Positions 1-8,680 of a stretch of 64,000 nucleotides of DNA are shown here, in pieces. The stretch spans positions 186,001 through 250,000 of the forward strand of contig NZ_QBJD02000004.1 in the NCBI RefSeq assembly GCF_003057745.1. The letters run 5' to 3'. The position numbers were made by a program, and so were the translations under genes. The DNA is from Enterobacter sp. RIT418. Lineage in GTDB: Bacteria > Pseudomonadota > Gammaproteobacteria > Enterobacterales > Enterobacteriaceae. Under the pieces are notes generated by a model. It was not told the origin of the DNA. It saw only the letters and a program-made list of their open reading frames with translations, and ran no database searches. The stretch's first letter is position 1. The number at the start of each line of letters is the position of its first letter.

Positions 1-487
1 GACGGACGGCGCGGCGGCGGTCATTCTGATGACGGAATCGCGTGCAAAAGAGCTGGGCATCTCGCCGCTGGGCTATCTGCGCAGCTATGCCTTCACGGCG
101 ATCGACGTCTGGCAGGACATGCTGCTCGGTCCCGCCTGGTCCACCCCGCTGGCGCTGGAGCGCGCGGGGCTAACGCTCGCCGATCTGACCCTGATCGATA
201 TGCACGAAGCCTTCGCCGCGCAAACGCTGGCAAACCTTCAACTGCTGGCGAGCGAGCGTTTTGCCAGAGACGTGCTGGGGCGCGCCCATGCCACGGGCGA
301 AGTCGATCAGAGCAAATTCAACGTGCTGGGCGGCTCTATTGCCTACGGTCATCCTTTTGCCGCGACGGGCGCGCGGATGATCACGCAAACTTTGCATGAA
401 TTACGCCGCCGCGGCGGGGGATTTGGACTTGTCACCGCCTGTGCGGCGGGCGGGCTCGGTGCAGCAATGGTTCTGGAGGCTGAATAA
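1..487 (+). CDS. fadI: 3-ketoacyl-CoA thiolase FadI, 3' part (5' end outside window)
   Basis: This is the C-terminal 161 residues of the thiolase subunit of the anaerobic beta-oxidation complex; the reading frame is open from the first full codon at base 2, so the gene begins before the window. FadI cleaves 3-ketoacyl-CoA with CoA to give acetyl-CoA and a shortened acyl-CoA. The visible part carries the thiolase signatures: the [17 protein letters not shown] segment with the catalytic histidine and the CAAGG motif with the second catalytic cysteine near the end. The nucleophilic cysteine of the N-terminal half is not in the window. The TAA stop shares its last base with the ATG of fadJ, so the two subunits are translationally coupled. 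The family is usually about 436 residues, so roughly 63 percent is missing. Confidence 0.97.
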   Translation, partial: TDGAAAVILMTESRAKELGISPLGYLRSYAFTAIDVWQDMLLGPAWSTPLALERAGLTLADLTLIDMHEAFAAQTLANLQLLASERFARDVLGRAHATGEVDQSKFNVLGGSIAYGHPFAATGARMITQTLHELRRRGGGFGLVTACAAGGLGAAMVLEAE

Positions 488-2634
488 TGGAACGGCAATC
501 CGCATTTAATTTGACGGTTCGCCTCGATAACGTGGCGGTTATTACCATTGATATTCCGGATGAAAAAATGAATACCCTGAAGGCCGAATTTGGCGTTCAG
601 GTTCGCGCGATGCTAAAGCAGATCCGCGAGAATAAAGCGATTCGCGGGCTGGTGTTTATCTCCGCCAAGCCGGATAACTTTATTGCCGGGGCGGATATCA
701 ACATGATCGCCCGTGCGCAAAGCGCTCAGGAGGCGGAAGATCTTGCCCGGCAGGGTCAGCAGGTAATGGCTGAAATTAACGCCCTGTCGATTCCGGTCAT
801 TGCGGCGATCCACGGCGCGTGCCTTGGCGGAGGGCTTGAGCTGGCGCTGGCGTGCCACGGCCGAATCTGCACGGATGATGCGAAAACCGTACTGGGCCTG
901 CCGGAAGTGCAGCTCGGCCTGCTGCCTGGCTCCGGCGGGACGCAGCGCCTGCCGCGCCTGGTGGGCGTAAGCACGGCGCTGGAGATGATGTTAACCGGCA
1001 AGCAGCTGCGCGCGCGCCAGGCGCTGAAGGTTGGGCTGGTTGATGAGGTCGTGCCGCATTCTATTCTGCTTGAAGCGGCGGTCGAACGGGCATCGCAGGG
1101 GCGTCAGGCGAAGCGTCATCTTCCGGTGCGGGAACGCATTCTTGCCGGTCCGCTTGGCCGCGCGCTGCTCTTCAGCGCGGTGAGAAAGAAAACCGAACGC
1201 CAAACCAAGGGCAACTATCCCGCAGCGAAGCGAATTTTGGACACGATCGAAACCGGCCTGGCGCAGGGCAGCAGCAGCGGCTATGCGGCGGAAGCGAAAG
1301 CCTTTGGCGAACTGGCGATGACGCCAGCGTCGCAGGCGCTGCGCAATATTTTCTTTGCCAGCACGGAGGTGAAAAAAGATCCGGGTAGCGACGCCGAGCC
1401 AGCGCCGCTGCGGTCCGTCGGCGTGCTGGGCGGCGGGCTGATGGGCGGCGGCATTGCATTTGTCACCGCCAGCAAAGGCAAGCTGCCGGTACGTATAAAA
1501 GACATCAATCCGAAAGGGATTAACCACGCGCTACAGTACAGCTGGCAGAACCTTGATCAAAAGGTTAAGCGCCGCCATATCAAGGCCAGCGAGCGTGATA
1601 AAACGCTGGGGATGATTACCGGTACGACGGACTACAGCGGCTTTGCGCATCGCGATCTGGTGATTGAGGCGGTCTTTGAAGATCTGCCGCTCAAGCAGCA
1701 GATGGTGGCGGACGTGGAGGCACGCTGCGCGCTGCACACGATTTTTGCCTCTAATACCTCGTCGTTGCCGATTGGCGATATCGCCGCTAAGGCCGCGCGT
1801 CCGCAAAATGTCATTGGGCTGCACTTCTTCAGTCCGGTCGAGAAAATGCCGCTGGTGGAGGTCATTCCGCATGCCGAGACCAGCCCGCAAACCGTCTCAA
1901 CGGTCGTGAAGCTCGCCAAAAAGCAGGGAAAAACGCCGATTGTCGTCGCCGATAAGGCGGGGTTTTACGTCAACCGTATTCTTGCGCCGTATATCAATGA
2001 GGCGATGCGCCTGCTGACGGAGGGGGAAAAGATCGAGCATGTTGATGACGCGCTGGTGAAGTTTGGCTTTCCGGTAGGACCCATCCAACTTTTGGATGAG
2101 GTGGGAATCGATACCGGCACTAAAATTATACCTGTGCTGGAGTCAGCCTATGGCGAACGTTTTAGCCCGCCTGCAAACATTGTTTCTGCGATCTTGAAGG
2201 ACGATCGCAAAGGCAGAAAAAATGGCCGCGGTTTCTATCTTTACGCGGCAAAAGGGCGTAAAAGCAAGAAACAGGTCGACCCTTCGGTTTATGGGCTTAT
2301 TTCGGTTGCCGGGCAGGGGAAACTTTCCGCGGTCCAGTGCGCCGAACGCTGCGTGATGATGATGCTGAACGAGGCGGCGCGCTGCTTTGGTGAGCAGGTT
2401 GTCAGAAGCGCGCGCGATGGCGACATCGGTGCCGTATTTGGTATTGGTTTTCCGCCGTTTCTTGGCGGCCCGTTCCGGTATATGGATACGCTGGGGGCGA
2501 GTGAAGTGGTTGCTATTCTGCAACGTCTGGCCGCGCAGTATGGTCCGCGATTTACGCCGTGTGACGAATTGTTGCAGAGAGCGGAGCAGGGCCAGACATT
2601 TTGGCCTGCAAAGGAAACTGACGTCGTAAACTGA
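487..2634 (+). CDS. fadJ: FadJ, multifunctional beta-oxidation alpha subunit (enoyl-CoA hydratase / 3-hydroxyacyl-CoA dehydrogenase)
   Basis: A 715-residue protein that hydrates 2-enoyl-CoA and oxidises the resulting 3-hydroxyacyl-CoA with NAD+, passing product to FadI. An N-terminal crotonase domain (about residues 10-200) shows the oxyanion segment [10 protein letters not shown] with Glu118 and the [14 protein letters not shown] segment with Glu140. A Rossmann NAD domain starts at [12 protein letters not shown] (311-322). The NTSSLPI and [16 protein letters not shown] motifs of 3-hydroxyacyl-CoA dehydrogenases follow, then two C-terminal helical domains. Length matches the family (about 714). 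Start ATG 487 overlaps the fadI stop by one base. In E. coli FadIJ act mainly in anaerobic or long-chain beta-oxidation and are repressed by FadR and ArcA; any such site would lie upstream of fadI, outside this window. Confidence 0.98.
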   Translation: MERQSAFNLTVRLDNVAVITIDIPDEKMNTLKAEFGVQVRAMLKQIRENKAIRGLVFISAKPDNFIAGADINMIARAQSAQEAEDLARQGQQVMAEINALSIPVIAAIHGACLGGGLELALACHGRICTDDAKTVLGLPEVQLGLLPGSGGTQRLPRLVGVSTALEMMLTGKQLRARQALKVGLVDEVVPHSILLEAAVERASQGRQAKRHLPVRERILAGPLGRALLFSAVRKKTERQTKGNYPAAKRILDTIETGLAQGSSSGYAAEAKAFGELAMTPASQALRNIFFASTEVKKDPGSDAEPAPLRSVGVLGGGLMGGGIAFVTASKGKLPVRIKDINPKGINHALQYSWQNLDQKVKRRHIKASERDKTLGMITGTTDYSGFAHRDLVIEAVFEDLPLKQQMVADVEARCALHTIFASNTSSLPIGDIAAKAARPQNVIGLHFFSPVEKMPLVEVIPHAETSPQTVSTVVKLAKKQGKTPIVVADKAGFYVNRILAPYINEAMRLLTEGEKIEHVDDALVKFGFPVGPIQLLDEVGIDTGTKIIPVLESAYGERFSPPANIVSAILKDDRKGRKNGRGFYLYAAKGRKSKKQVDPSVYGLISVAGQGKLSAVQCAERCVMMMLNEAARCFGEQVVRSARDGDIGAVFGIGFPPFLGGPFRYMDTLGASEVVAILQRLAAQYGPRFTPCDELLQRAEQGQTFWPAKETDVVN

Positions 2635-2760
2635 AGTCAAATAAGGGTAAATCCTCGGTGAATGAACCTGTTCTGGCGAAATTGTAAACAGAGATTGACT
2701 ATACTTACGCCATTGAGGTAAAAAACAGCGTTTCATTCACCGAATGGATCAGGCACAATG

Positions 2761-2777
2761 CCCGGCCATCGGGTTTT
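2761..2777 (+). terminator. weak terminator-like hairpin after fadJ
   Basis: CCCG at 2761-2764 can pair with CGGG at 2770-2773 across a five-base loop, followed by TTTT. The stem is only 4 bp, so this is a weak candidate. It sits 127 bases after the fadJ stop and 66 bases before sixA. The rest of 2635-2842 shows no gene. Confidence 0.3.
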
Positions 2778-2842
2778 CTACCTCGAAGCAGTTATCGCGG
2801 GTAGTCAACGCCGGTGATTCTGGTTAACAAAAGCGGTGCAAT

Positions 2843-3328
2843 ATGCAAGTTTTTATCATGCGTCACGGCGACGCGGCACTCGATGCCGCCAGTGACTCAG
2901 TACGTCCTTTGACAGTCTGTGGCTGCGACGAATCCCGTCAGATGGCGACCTGGCTCAAAGGCCAAAAAGTGGATATCGAACGCGTTCTGGTGAGTCCGTT
3001 CCTGCGTGCAGAACAGACGCTGGATGTGGTAGGGGAATGTATGAACCTGCCCGGCAGCGTAGATGTGCTCCCAGAACTGACGCCATGCGGTGATGTCGGC
3101 CTTGTCAGCGCTTATCTTCAGGCGCTGTGCAATGAAGGTGTCGCTTCCGCACTGGTCATCTCCCACCTGCCGCTGGTTGGCTACCTGGTCTCCGAGCTGT
3201 GCCCGGGTGAAACGCCGCCGATGTTCACGACGTCTGCCATTGCCAACGTCACGCTCGACGAATCTGGCAAAGGGGTCTTCAACTGGCAGATGAGCCCGTG
3301 CAATCTGAAGATGGCGAAGGCTATCTGA
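2843..3328 (+). CDS. sixA: phosphohistidine phosphatase SixA
   Basis: A 161-residue histidine-phosphatase-superfamily protein, the same length as E. coli SixA. It starts MQVFIMRHGD, so the RHG motif puts the catalytic histidine at residue 8; the second catalytic region is VISHLPLVGYL around residue 108. Known members remove phosphate from phosphohistidine, described first for the ArcB HPt domain and later for NPr of the nitrogen PTS. ATG 2843 gives the family-typical start. It is transcribed alone; smrB converges from the other side after 47 bases. Confidence 0.96.
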   Translation: MQVFIMRHGDAALDAASDSVRPLTVCGCDESRQMATWLKGQKVDIERVLVSPFLRAEQTLDVVGECMNLPGSVDVLPELTPCGDVGLVSAYLQALCNEGVASALVISHLPLVGYLVSELCPGETPPMFTTSAIANVTLDESGKGVFNWQMSPCNLKMAKAI

Positions 3329-3337
3329 TGTGACGCG

Positions 3338-3378
3338 TGACAGGGCGGGGTGCAAAGCTGCTTCCCGCCATTCTGTCA
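3338..3378. other. two-part hairpin between converging sixA and smrB
   Basis: TGACAG (3338-3343) and GGCGGG (3344-3349) pair with CCCGCC (3364-3369) and CTGTCA (3373-3378), giving a 12-bp stem with a three-base bulge. The right arm contains the smrB stop codon (3376-3378 on the minus strand). No T run follows on either side, so it is more likely a Rho-dependent or RNA-protecting 3' structure than a classical terminator. Confidence 0.45.
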
Positions 3379-3927
3379 GGGCAGCTCCGGCGGCTGCCAC
3401 TCCTCAACCTCAATCAACACCAGCAATGCGGCATCTCCGCCGTACTCTTTCGGTGCCTGATGGAAAGCCATCACGTGTGGATGCTGAGCCAGCCACAGCG
3501 GCGTCTGCTGCTTAAGAATATGTTTTCCGTGCCCGTGCATGACGCACGCGCAGAAGACGTGTTCGCGACGGCAGGCGGCAATTAACGCCCCCAGCTCCTG
3601 CTTCGCCTGCATTTGCGTTAACCCGTGCAGATCGAGAAACAGCTCGGGCGAGTAATCTCCACGACGCAGCTTCTTCAGCTCAAAATGGCTGACGTCTTCG
3701 CGCACGTACTTAACGGCGCCCTGGGTGTTGAGCAGCGGCTGAAATTCATCCGAAAAATAGTGGCTGTTATCAGCCTGTTCCTGAAGCAGACGTTTGACCG
3801 GCACTTCGGTGACTTTTTTGCGTATCGGGCGATGGACAATGGTGTCCTGCTTAAGCTGACGCGTTCCCGTCATCAGCTGTCGGAAGAGAGCCTGATCCTC
3901 CTCGTTAAGCGATGTTTTCTTTTTCAT
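3376..3927 (-). CDS. smrB: SmrB, Smr-domain endonuclease of ribosome rescue
   Basis: A 183-residue protein with a basic N-terminal tail and a C-terminal Smr domain (about 95-173). The DLH motif is at residues 99-101 (LDLHGLT) and the HGHGK motif at 131-135. Known role: SmrB recognises collided ribosomes and cleaves mRNA in front of the leading disome, opening the way for tmRNA rescue. Start ATG at 3927 gives the family N-terminus [15 protein letters not shown]. It is divergent from prmB, with 145 bases between them, and convergent with sixA. Confidence 0.95.
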   Translation of the reverse strand: MKKKTSLNEEDQALFRQLMTGTRQLKQDTIVHRPIRKKVTEVPVKRLLQEQADNSHYFSDEFQPLLNTQGAVKYVREDVSHFELKKLRRGDYSPELFLDLHGLTQMQAKQELGALIAACRREHVFCACVMHGHGKHILKQQTPLWLAQHPHVMAFHQAPKEYGGDAALLVLIEVEEWQPPELP

Positions 3928-4072
3928 TGGCCTGTCTCATCTCTTATTTCCGATAGTGTACCTGACTAAATGCATTTTTTAACCTCAAGCGGGACGCGTC
4001 AGTGCTGATTTATCGCCGTCTTCATGGCAAACTAGCCGCCGAAAATTATGCGAGCATGCCCTGGAGGGAAAA

Positions 4073-5005
4073 GTGGATAAAATATTTGTCGATGAAGCAG
4101 TAAACGAGCTGCATACCATACAGGACATGTTGCGCTGGTCGGTTAGCCGCTTCAGCGCCGCCAATATCTGGTACGGTCACGGTACCGATAACCCGTGGGA
4201 CGAGGCCGTTCAGCTGGTGCTGCCGTCTCTTTACCTGCCCCTGGATATTCCGGAAGACATGCGCACCGCGCGCCTGACCTCTAGCGAAAAGCACCGCATC
4301 GTTGAGCGCGTGATCCGCCGCGTGAACGAGCGTATCCCGGTCGCCTATCTGACCAACAAAGCCTGGTTCTGCGGCCATGAGTTTTACGTTGATGAGCGCG
4401 TGCTGGTTCCGCGTTCACCTATTGGCGAGCTGATTAACAACCATTTTGACGGGCTGATTAACCATCAGCCGCAGCACATTCTGGATATGTGTACCGGCAG
4501 CGGCTGTATTGCGATTGCCTGCGCTTACGCCTTCCCGGATGCCGAAGTCGATGCCGTTGATATCTCCACCGACGCGCTGGCCGTGACCGAGCACAACATT
4601 GAAGAGCACGGCCTGATCCATCACGTTACGCCGATTCGTTCCGATCTTTTCCGCGACCTGCCGACCCTGCAGTACGATCTGATCGTGACCAACCCGCCGT
4701 ACGTCGATGCAGAAGACATGTCCGATCTGCCGAACGAATATCGCCACGAGCCGGAGCTGGGCCTGGCGTCAGGATCTGACGGCCTGAAGCTGACCCGCCG
4801 CATCCTGGCCTGCGCGCCGGATTATCTGACCGACGACGGCGTTCTGATTTGTGAAGTGGGTAACAGCATGGTACATCTGATAGAGCAGTATCCGGATGTG
4901 CCGTTCACCTGGCTCGAGTTTGACAACGGCGGTGACGGCGTCTTTATGCTGACCAAAGCACAGCTTCTCGACGCGCGCGAGCACTTCAGCATTTATAAAG
5001 ACTAA
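4073..5005 (+). CDS. prmB: PrmB, ribosomal protein uL3 glutamine N5-methyltransferase
   Basis: A 310-residue SAM-dependent methyltransferase that modifies a glutamine of ribosomal protein L3. The SAM-binding motif LDMCTGSGC is at 137-145 and the glutamine-contacting NPPY motif at 207-210, as in HemK/PrmC relatives. The start is GTG 4073, preceded by a GGAGGG ribosome binding site; translation from it gives the expected [15 protein letters not shown]. It is the first gene of a plus-strand series followed by aroC after a small hairpin. Confidence 0.96.
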   Translation: MDKIFVDEAVNELHTIQDMLRWSVSRFSAANIWYGHGTDNPWDEAVQLVLPSLYLPLDIPEDMRTARLTSSEKHRIVERVIRRVNERIPVAYLTNKAWFCGHEFYVDERVLVPRSPIGELINNHFDGLINHQPQHILDMCTGSGCIAIACAYAFPDAEVDAVDISTDALAVTEHNIEEHGLIHHVTPIRSDLFRDLPTLQYDLIVTNPPYVDAEDMSDLPNEYRHEPELGLASGSDGLKLTRRILACAPDYLTDDGVLICEVGNSMVHLIEQYPDVPFTWLEFDNGGDGVFMLTKAQLLDAREHFSIYKD

Positions 5006-5010
5006 TCCAG

Positions 5011-5027
5011 CGGGCTTCGGCCCGTTT
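5011..5027 (+). terminator. UUCG-loop hairpin between prmB and aroC
   Basis: CGGGC TTCG GCCCG (5011-5024) followed by TTT. The 5-bp GC stem with a UUCG tetraloop is very stable, but the T run is short, so it may attenuate rather than fully stop transcription into aroC. Confidence 0.55.
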
Positions 5028-5065
5028 CACAACGCTCACACACAAATAACGACATCGGAGCCGTG

Positions 5066-6151
5066 ATGGCAGGAAACAGTATTGGACAACTCTTCCGCGT
5101 GACCACCTTTGGTGAGTCGCACGGTCTGGCACTGGGTTGCATCGTGGACGGCGTGCCGCCGGGCATCGAGCTAACCGAAGCCGATTTACAGCACGACCTT
5201 GACCGTCGTCGCCCGGGCACCTCTCGCTACACCACGCAGCGTCGCGAGCCGGACCAGGTTAAAATTCTCTCCGGTGTGTTCGAAGGCCGCACCACCGGCA
5301 CCAGCATCGGCCTGTTGATTGAAAACACCGACCAGCGGTCCCAGGATTACGGCGCAATCAAAGACGTATTCCGTCCGGGCCACGCCGACTACACCTACGA
5401 ACAAAAGTACGGTTTTCGCGACTATCGCGGCGGCGGACGCTCTTCGGCACGTGAAACTGCGATGCGCGTGGCGGCCGGGGCCATCGCCAAAAAATATCTG
5501 CAGCAAAAATTCGGCATCGTCATTCGCGGCTGTCTGACCCAGATGGGCGACATTCCGCTGGCGATCGGGGACTGGGATCTGGTTGAGCAAAATCCGTTCT
5601 TCTGCGCGGATGCTGACAAAATTGACGCGCTGGACGAACTGATGCGCGGCCTGAAAAAAGAGGGCGACTCCATCGGCGCGAAAGTGACCGTGGTCGCTGA
5701 CGGTGTGCCCGCTGGCTGGGGCGAGCCGGTGTTCGACCGCCTCGACGCGGATATTGCCCACGCGCTGATGAGCATCAACGCGGTGAAGGGCGTGGAAATC
5801 GGCGACGGTTTTGACGTGGTTAAGCTTCGCGGCAGCCAGAACCGTGACGAAATCACGAAAGCGGGCTTCCAGAGCAACCACGCGGGCGGCATCCTGGGCG
5901 GCATCAGCAGCGGACAGCAGATTATGGCGAACATCGCGCTGAAGCCAACGTCCAGCATTACCGTACCGGGCCACACCATTAACCGCGATGGCGAAGAAGT
6001 TGAGATGATCACCAAAGGACGTCACGATCCCTGCGTGGGGATCCGCGCCGTGCCGATCGCCGAAGCGATGCTGGCGATCGTGCTGATGGATCACTTCCTG
6101 CGCCAGCGCGCGCAGAATGCGGACGTGACGACCACCATTCCACGCTGGTAA
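5066..6151 (+). CDS. aroC: chorismate synthase
   Basis: A 361-residue enzyme that converts EPSP to chorismate, the last shared step of aromatic biosynthesis, using reduced FMN. Family signatures are visible: GESHG near the N-terminus, RPGHADYTY, and the glycine/arginine segment [24 protein letters not shown] codon stands directly before the ATG at 5066; I choose the ATG because it gives [20 protein letters not shown], the family start, with CGGAG five bases upstream. The stop is two bases before mepA, so mepA and probably yfcA, epmC and yfcL are co-transcribed. menF at the end of the window uses the same product, chorismate. Confidence 0.98.
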   Translation: MAGNSIGQLFRVTTFGESHGLALGCIVDGVPPGIELTEADLQHDLDRRRPGTSRYTTQRREPDQVKILSGVFEGRTTGTSIGLLIENTDQRSQDYGAIKDVFRPGHADYTYEQKYGFRDYRGGGRSSARETAMRVAAGAIAKKYLQQKFGIVIRGCLTQMGDIPLAIGDWDLVEQNPFFCADADKIDALDELMRGLKKEGDSIGAKVTVVADGVPAGWGEPVFDRLDADIAHALMSINAVKGVEIGDGFDVVKLRGSQNRDEITKAGFQSNHAGGILGGISSGQQIMANIALKPTSSITVPGHTINRDGEEVEMITKGRHDPCVGIRAVPIAEAMLAIVLMDHFLRQRAQNADVTTTIPRW

Positions 6152-6153
6152 AT

Positions 6154-6978
6154 ATGAAAAAAACCGCAATTGCCCTGCTGGCGCTGCTCGCCAGCGGAGC
6201 CAGCCTGGCCGCCACGCCGTGGCAAAAAATCACCCATCCGGTGGCGGGCAGCGCGCAGTCAATTGGTGCGTTCTCGAACGGTTGTATCGTTGGAGCGCAG
6301 GAACTTCCGCTGCAGTCCGATACCTATCAGGTGATGCGCACCGATCAGCGCCGCTATTTCGGCCACCCCGATCTGGTGCTGTTTATCCAGCGCCTGGGGA
6401 ATCAGGTGCATAACCTCGGGCTGGGCACGATGCTGATAGGCGATATGGGCATGCCCGCCGGCGGCCGCTTCAACGGCGGCCACGCCAGCCACCAGACCGG
6501 ACTGGACGTGGATATCTTCCTGCAGCTGCCCAAAGCGCGATGGAGCTCGGCGCAGCTGCTGAAGCCGCAGGCGCTGGACCTGGTTGCGCGAGATGGCAAA
6601 AGCGTAGTGCCTTCGCTCTGGTCACAGGATGTGTCGGCGATGATTAAGCTGGCGGCCAAAGATAACGACGTGACGCGGATTTTCGTCAATCCGGCGATTA
6701 AACAGCAGCTTTGCCTGGATGCGGGAACCGATCGCGACTGGCTGCGCAAGGTGCGCCCGTGGTTCCAGCATCGCGCGCATATGCACGTGCGTCTGCGCTG
6801 TCCGGCAAACAGCCTCGAATGTGAAGATCAGCCGCTTCCACCGCCTGGCGATGGCTGCGGTTATGAGCTGCAAAGCTGGTTTGAGCCGGCCAAGCCTGGG
6901 ACCACCAAGCCTGAGAAGAAGACACCGCCTCCGCTGCCGCCTTCCTGCCAGGCGCTACTGGATGAGCACGTACTGTAA
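6154..6978 (+). CDS. mepA: penicillin-insensitive murein DD-endopeptidase MepA
   Basis: A 274-residue periplasmic zinc peptidase that cuts D-Ala-mDAP cross-links in peptidoglycan. A signal peptide is clear: KK then a hydrophobic stretch ending ASLAA near residue 20. The LAS-family metal ligands are visible: His113 and Asp120 in [13 protein letters not shown], and His211 in [12 protein letters not shown]. Six cysteines lie in the mature protein and would form disulfides. The tail (about 245-265) is rich in proline and lysine. The last base of its TAA is the first base of the yfcA start codon. Confidence 0.97.
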   Translation: MKKTAIALLALLASGASLAATPWQKITHPVAGSAQSIGAFSNGCIVGAQELPLQSDTYQVMRTDQRRYFGHPDLVLFIQRLGNQVHNLGLGTMLIGDMGMPAGGRFNGGHASHQTGLDVDIFLQLPKARWSSAQLLKPQALDLVARDGKSVVPSLWSQDVSAMIKLAAKDNDVTRIFVNPAIKQQLCLDAGTDRDWLRKVRPWFQHRAHMHVRLRCPANSLECEDQPLPPPGDGCGYELQSWFEPAKPGTTKPEKKTPPPLPPSCQALLDEHVL

Positions 6979-7787
6979 TGGATAATTTCGTCGATCTGTT
7001 TATGGTGTCACCGTGGATGCTGGCGGCACTGTTTTTTGTTGCGATGTTAGCCGGTTTTATCGATGCCCTGGCGGGCGGCGGCGGTTTGCTGACCGTTCCG
7101 GCGCTGCTGGCGGTAGGCATGAGTCCGGCGCAGGCGCTGGCGACCAATAAGCTGCAGGCCTGCGGCGGTTCGCTCTCGGCGTCGCTCTACTTTATCCGCC
7201 GCAAGGTGGTTAACCTCGCCGACCAAAAGCTCAATATTCTGATGACCTTTATCGGCTCCACCTCCGGTGCGCTGCTGGTTCAGCACGTTCAGTCAGACAT
7301 TCTGCGCCAGATCCTGCCGATTTTGGTGATCTGCATTGGCCTGTACTTCCTGCTGATGCCAAGGCTTGGCGAAGAGGATCGACAGCGTCGTCTGCACGGC
7401 CTGCCGTTTGCGCTGATTGCCGGGGGCTGCGTCGGCTTTTACGATGGCTTTTTCGGGCCGGGGGCGGGCTCGTTTTACGCGCTGGCCTTCGTCACGCTCG
7501 CCGGTTTTAACCTCGCGAAATCAACGGCGCACGCGAAGGTTTTAAACGCTACCTCTAACGTTGGCGGCCTGCTGCTGTTTATCATCGGCGGCAAGGTTAT
7601 CTGGGCAACCGGATTCGTAATGATGGCAGGACAATTTTTAGGCGCGCGCGCGGGCTCGCGCCTGGTGTTAAGCAAGGGACAGGAGCTGATCCGCCCGATG
7701 ATCGTCGTGGTCTCGGCGGTGATGAGCGCCAAGCTTCTTTATGATAGCCACGGACAGGAGATCCTCCACTGGTTGGGGATGAACTAA
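6978..7787 (+). CDS. yfcA: TauE/SafE-family membrane protein YfcA
   Basis: A 269-residue inner-membrane protein of the TauE/SafE (DUF81) family, with about eight hydrophobic segments and the family's glycine-rich turn ALAGGGGLLTVPALLAVG near residue 30. A second such turn, GFYDGFFGPGAGSFYALAF, sits about 155-175 and marks the internal duplication. Relatives export sulfite, sulfoacetate or other organic anions, but the substrate of YfcA is not known. One-base overlaps with both mepA and epmC show translational coupling in this operon. Confidence 0.93.
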   Translation: MDNFVDLFMVSPWMLAALFFVAMLAGFIDALAGGGGLLTVPALLAVGMSPAQALATNKLQACGGSLSASLYFIRRKVVNLADQKLNILMTFIGSTSGALLVQHVQSDILRQILPILVICIGLYFLLMPRLGEEDRQRRLHGLPFALIAGGCVGFYDGFFGPGAGSFYALAFVTLAGFNLAKSTAHAKVLNATSNVGGLLLFIIGGKVIWATGFVMMAGQFLGARAGSRLVLSKGQELIRPMIVVVSAVMSAKLLYDSHGQEILHWLGMN

Positions 7788-8332
7788 TGAACGGTACGCA
7801 TAACTACGAACAGCTTATTGAGATTTTTAACGGCTGCTTTGCCGACGATTTTAATACCCGTCTGATTAAAGGCGACGATGAACCGATCTATCTTCCTGCT
7901 GATGCAGAGGTTCCGTATAACCGGATCGTGTTCGCGCACGGCTTTTACGCCAGCGGATTGCATGAGATTTCGCACTGGTGCATCGCGGGGAAAGCGCGCC
8001 GCGAGCTGGTGGACTTCGGCTACTGGTACTGCCCGGACGGCCGCGATGCGGCTACGCAAGGCCAGTTCGAAGATGTGGAAGTGAAGCCCCAGGCGTTCGA
8101 CTGGCTTTTCTGCGTGGCGGCGGGTTACCCGTTCAACGTCAGCTGCGACAACCTTGAAGGCGACTTCGAACCTGACCGTATCGTTTTTCAGCGCCGCGTG
8201 CACGCGCAGGTGATGGAGTATCTTGAGAAAGGCATCCCGGAACGTCCGGCGCGCTTTATCAAAGCGTTACAAGACTATTACCACACGCCGGAGATCACGG
8301 CGGAATGCTTCCCCTGGCCGGAAGATATTTAA
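7787..8332 (+). CDS. epmC: EpmC, elongation factor P hydroxylase
   Basis: A 181-residue protein matching YfcM/EpmC, which hydroxylates the modified lysine of EF-P after EpmA/EpmB have attached beta-lysine. The conserved acidic and histidine residues of HGFYASGLHEISHWCIAGKARRELVDFGYWY (written here as the segment around residues 46-76) are the likely metal ligands; HEISHW resembles an HExxH zinc or iron motif. ATG 7787 overlaps the yfcA stop by one base. epmA and epmB are not in the window. Confidence 0.94.
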   Translation: MNGTHNYEQLIEIFNGCFADDFNTRLIKGDDEPIYLPADAEVPYNRIVFAHGFYASGLHEISHWCIAGKARRELVDFGYWYCPDGRDAATQGQFEDVEVKPQAFDWLFCVAAGYPFNVSCDNLEGDFEPDRIVFQRRVHAQVMEYLEKGIPERPARFIKALQDYYHTPEITAECFPWPEDI

Positions 8333-8345
8333 CTGAGGAAAGAAG

Positions 8346-8627
8346 ATGATCGCAGAATTTGAATCACGCATTCTGGCACTAATTGATGACATGGTGGAAC
8401 ACGCCAGCGATGACGAGCTGTTCGCCAGCGGTTATCTGCGCGGTCACCTGACGCTGGCCGTCGCCGAGCTGGAAGCAGGAGACGATCACTCTGCCGAAGC
8501 GGTGCATGGTGAAGTGACCCGCAGCCTGGAAAAGGCGATTCAGGCCGGTGAGCTGTCGCCGCGCGATCAGTCCCTGGTGCTCGGCATGTGGGAAACCTTG
8601 TTCCAGAAAGCCAGCCTGACATCATAA
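8346..8627 (+). CDS. yfcL: conserved small protein YfcL
   Basis: A 93-residue acidic, mostly helical protein matching YfcL, a conserved enterobacterial protein without an assigned function. It has no signal peptide, membrane segment or cysteine motif. A ribosome binding site (GAGGAAAGAAG) precedes ATG 8346, 13 bases after epmC, so it is the last gene of the prmB/aroC-epmC series. mnmC converges from the other side across a repeat hairpin. Confidence 0.92.
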   Translation: MIAEFESRILALIDDMVEHASDDELFASGYLRGHLTLAVAELEAGDDHSAEAVHGEVTRSLEKAIQAGELSPRDQSLVLGMWETLFQKASLTS

Positions 8628-8632
8628 TTTTT

Positions 8633-8680
8633 CCCTCTCCCAGCAGGAGAGGGGTAGGGTGAGGGCATCAGGCCGCACCC
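8633..8680. repeat. CCCTCTCC/GGAGAGGG hairpin repeat between yfcL and mnmC
   Basis: CCCTCTCC (8633-8640) pairs with GGAGAGGG (8646-8653), followed by the tail GTAGGGTGAGGGCATCA (8654-8670) and GGCCGCACC. The same hairpin plus tail occurs near 28642, 60157 and 60246 and in variant form near 21309 and 21378. On the minus strand the TCA of the tail is read as the TGA stop of mnmC. It is REP-like in size, position and symmetry but different in sequence from the classic REP also found in this window. Confidence 0.8.

Noticed and set aside
2690..2710. TTGACT and TATACT near fadJ end as a sixA promoter
   Set aside because: The two hexamers overlap or are wrongly spaced and no alternative -35 fits; I could not support a specific promoter.
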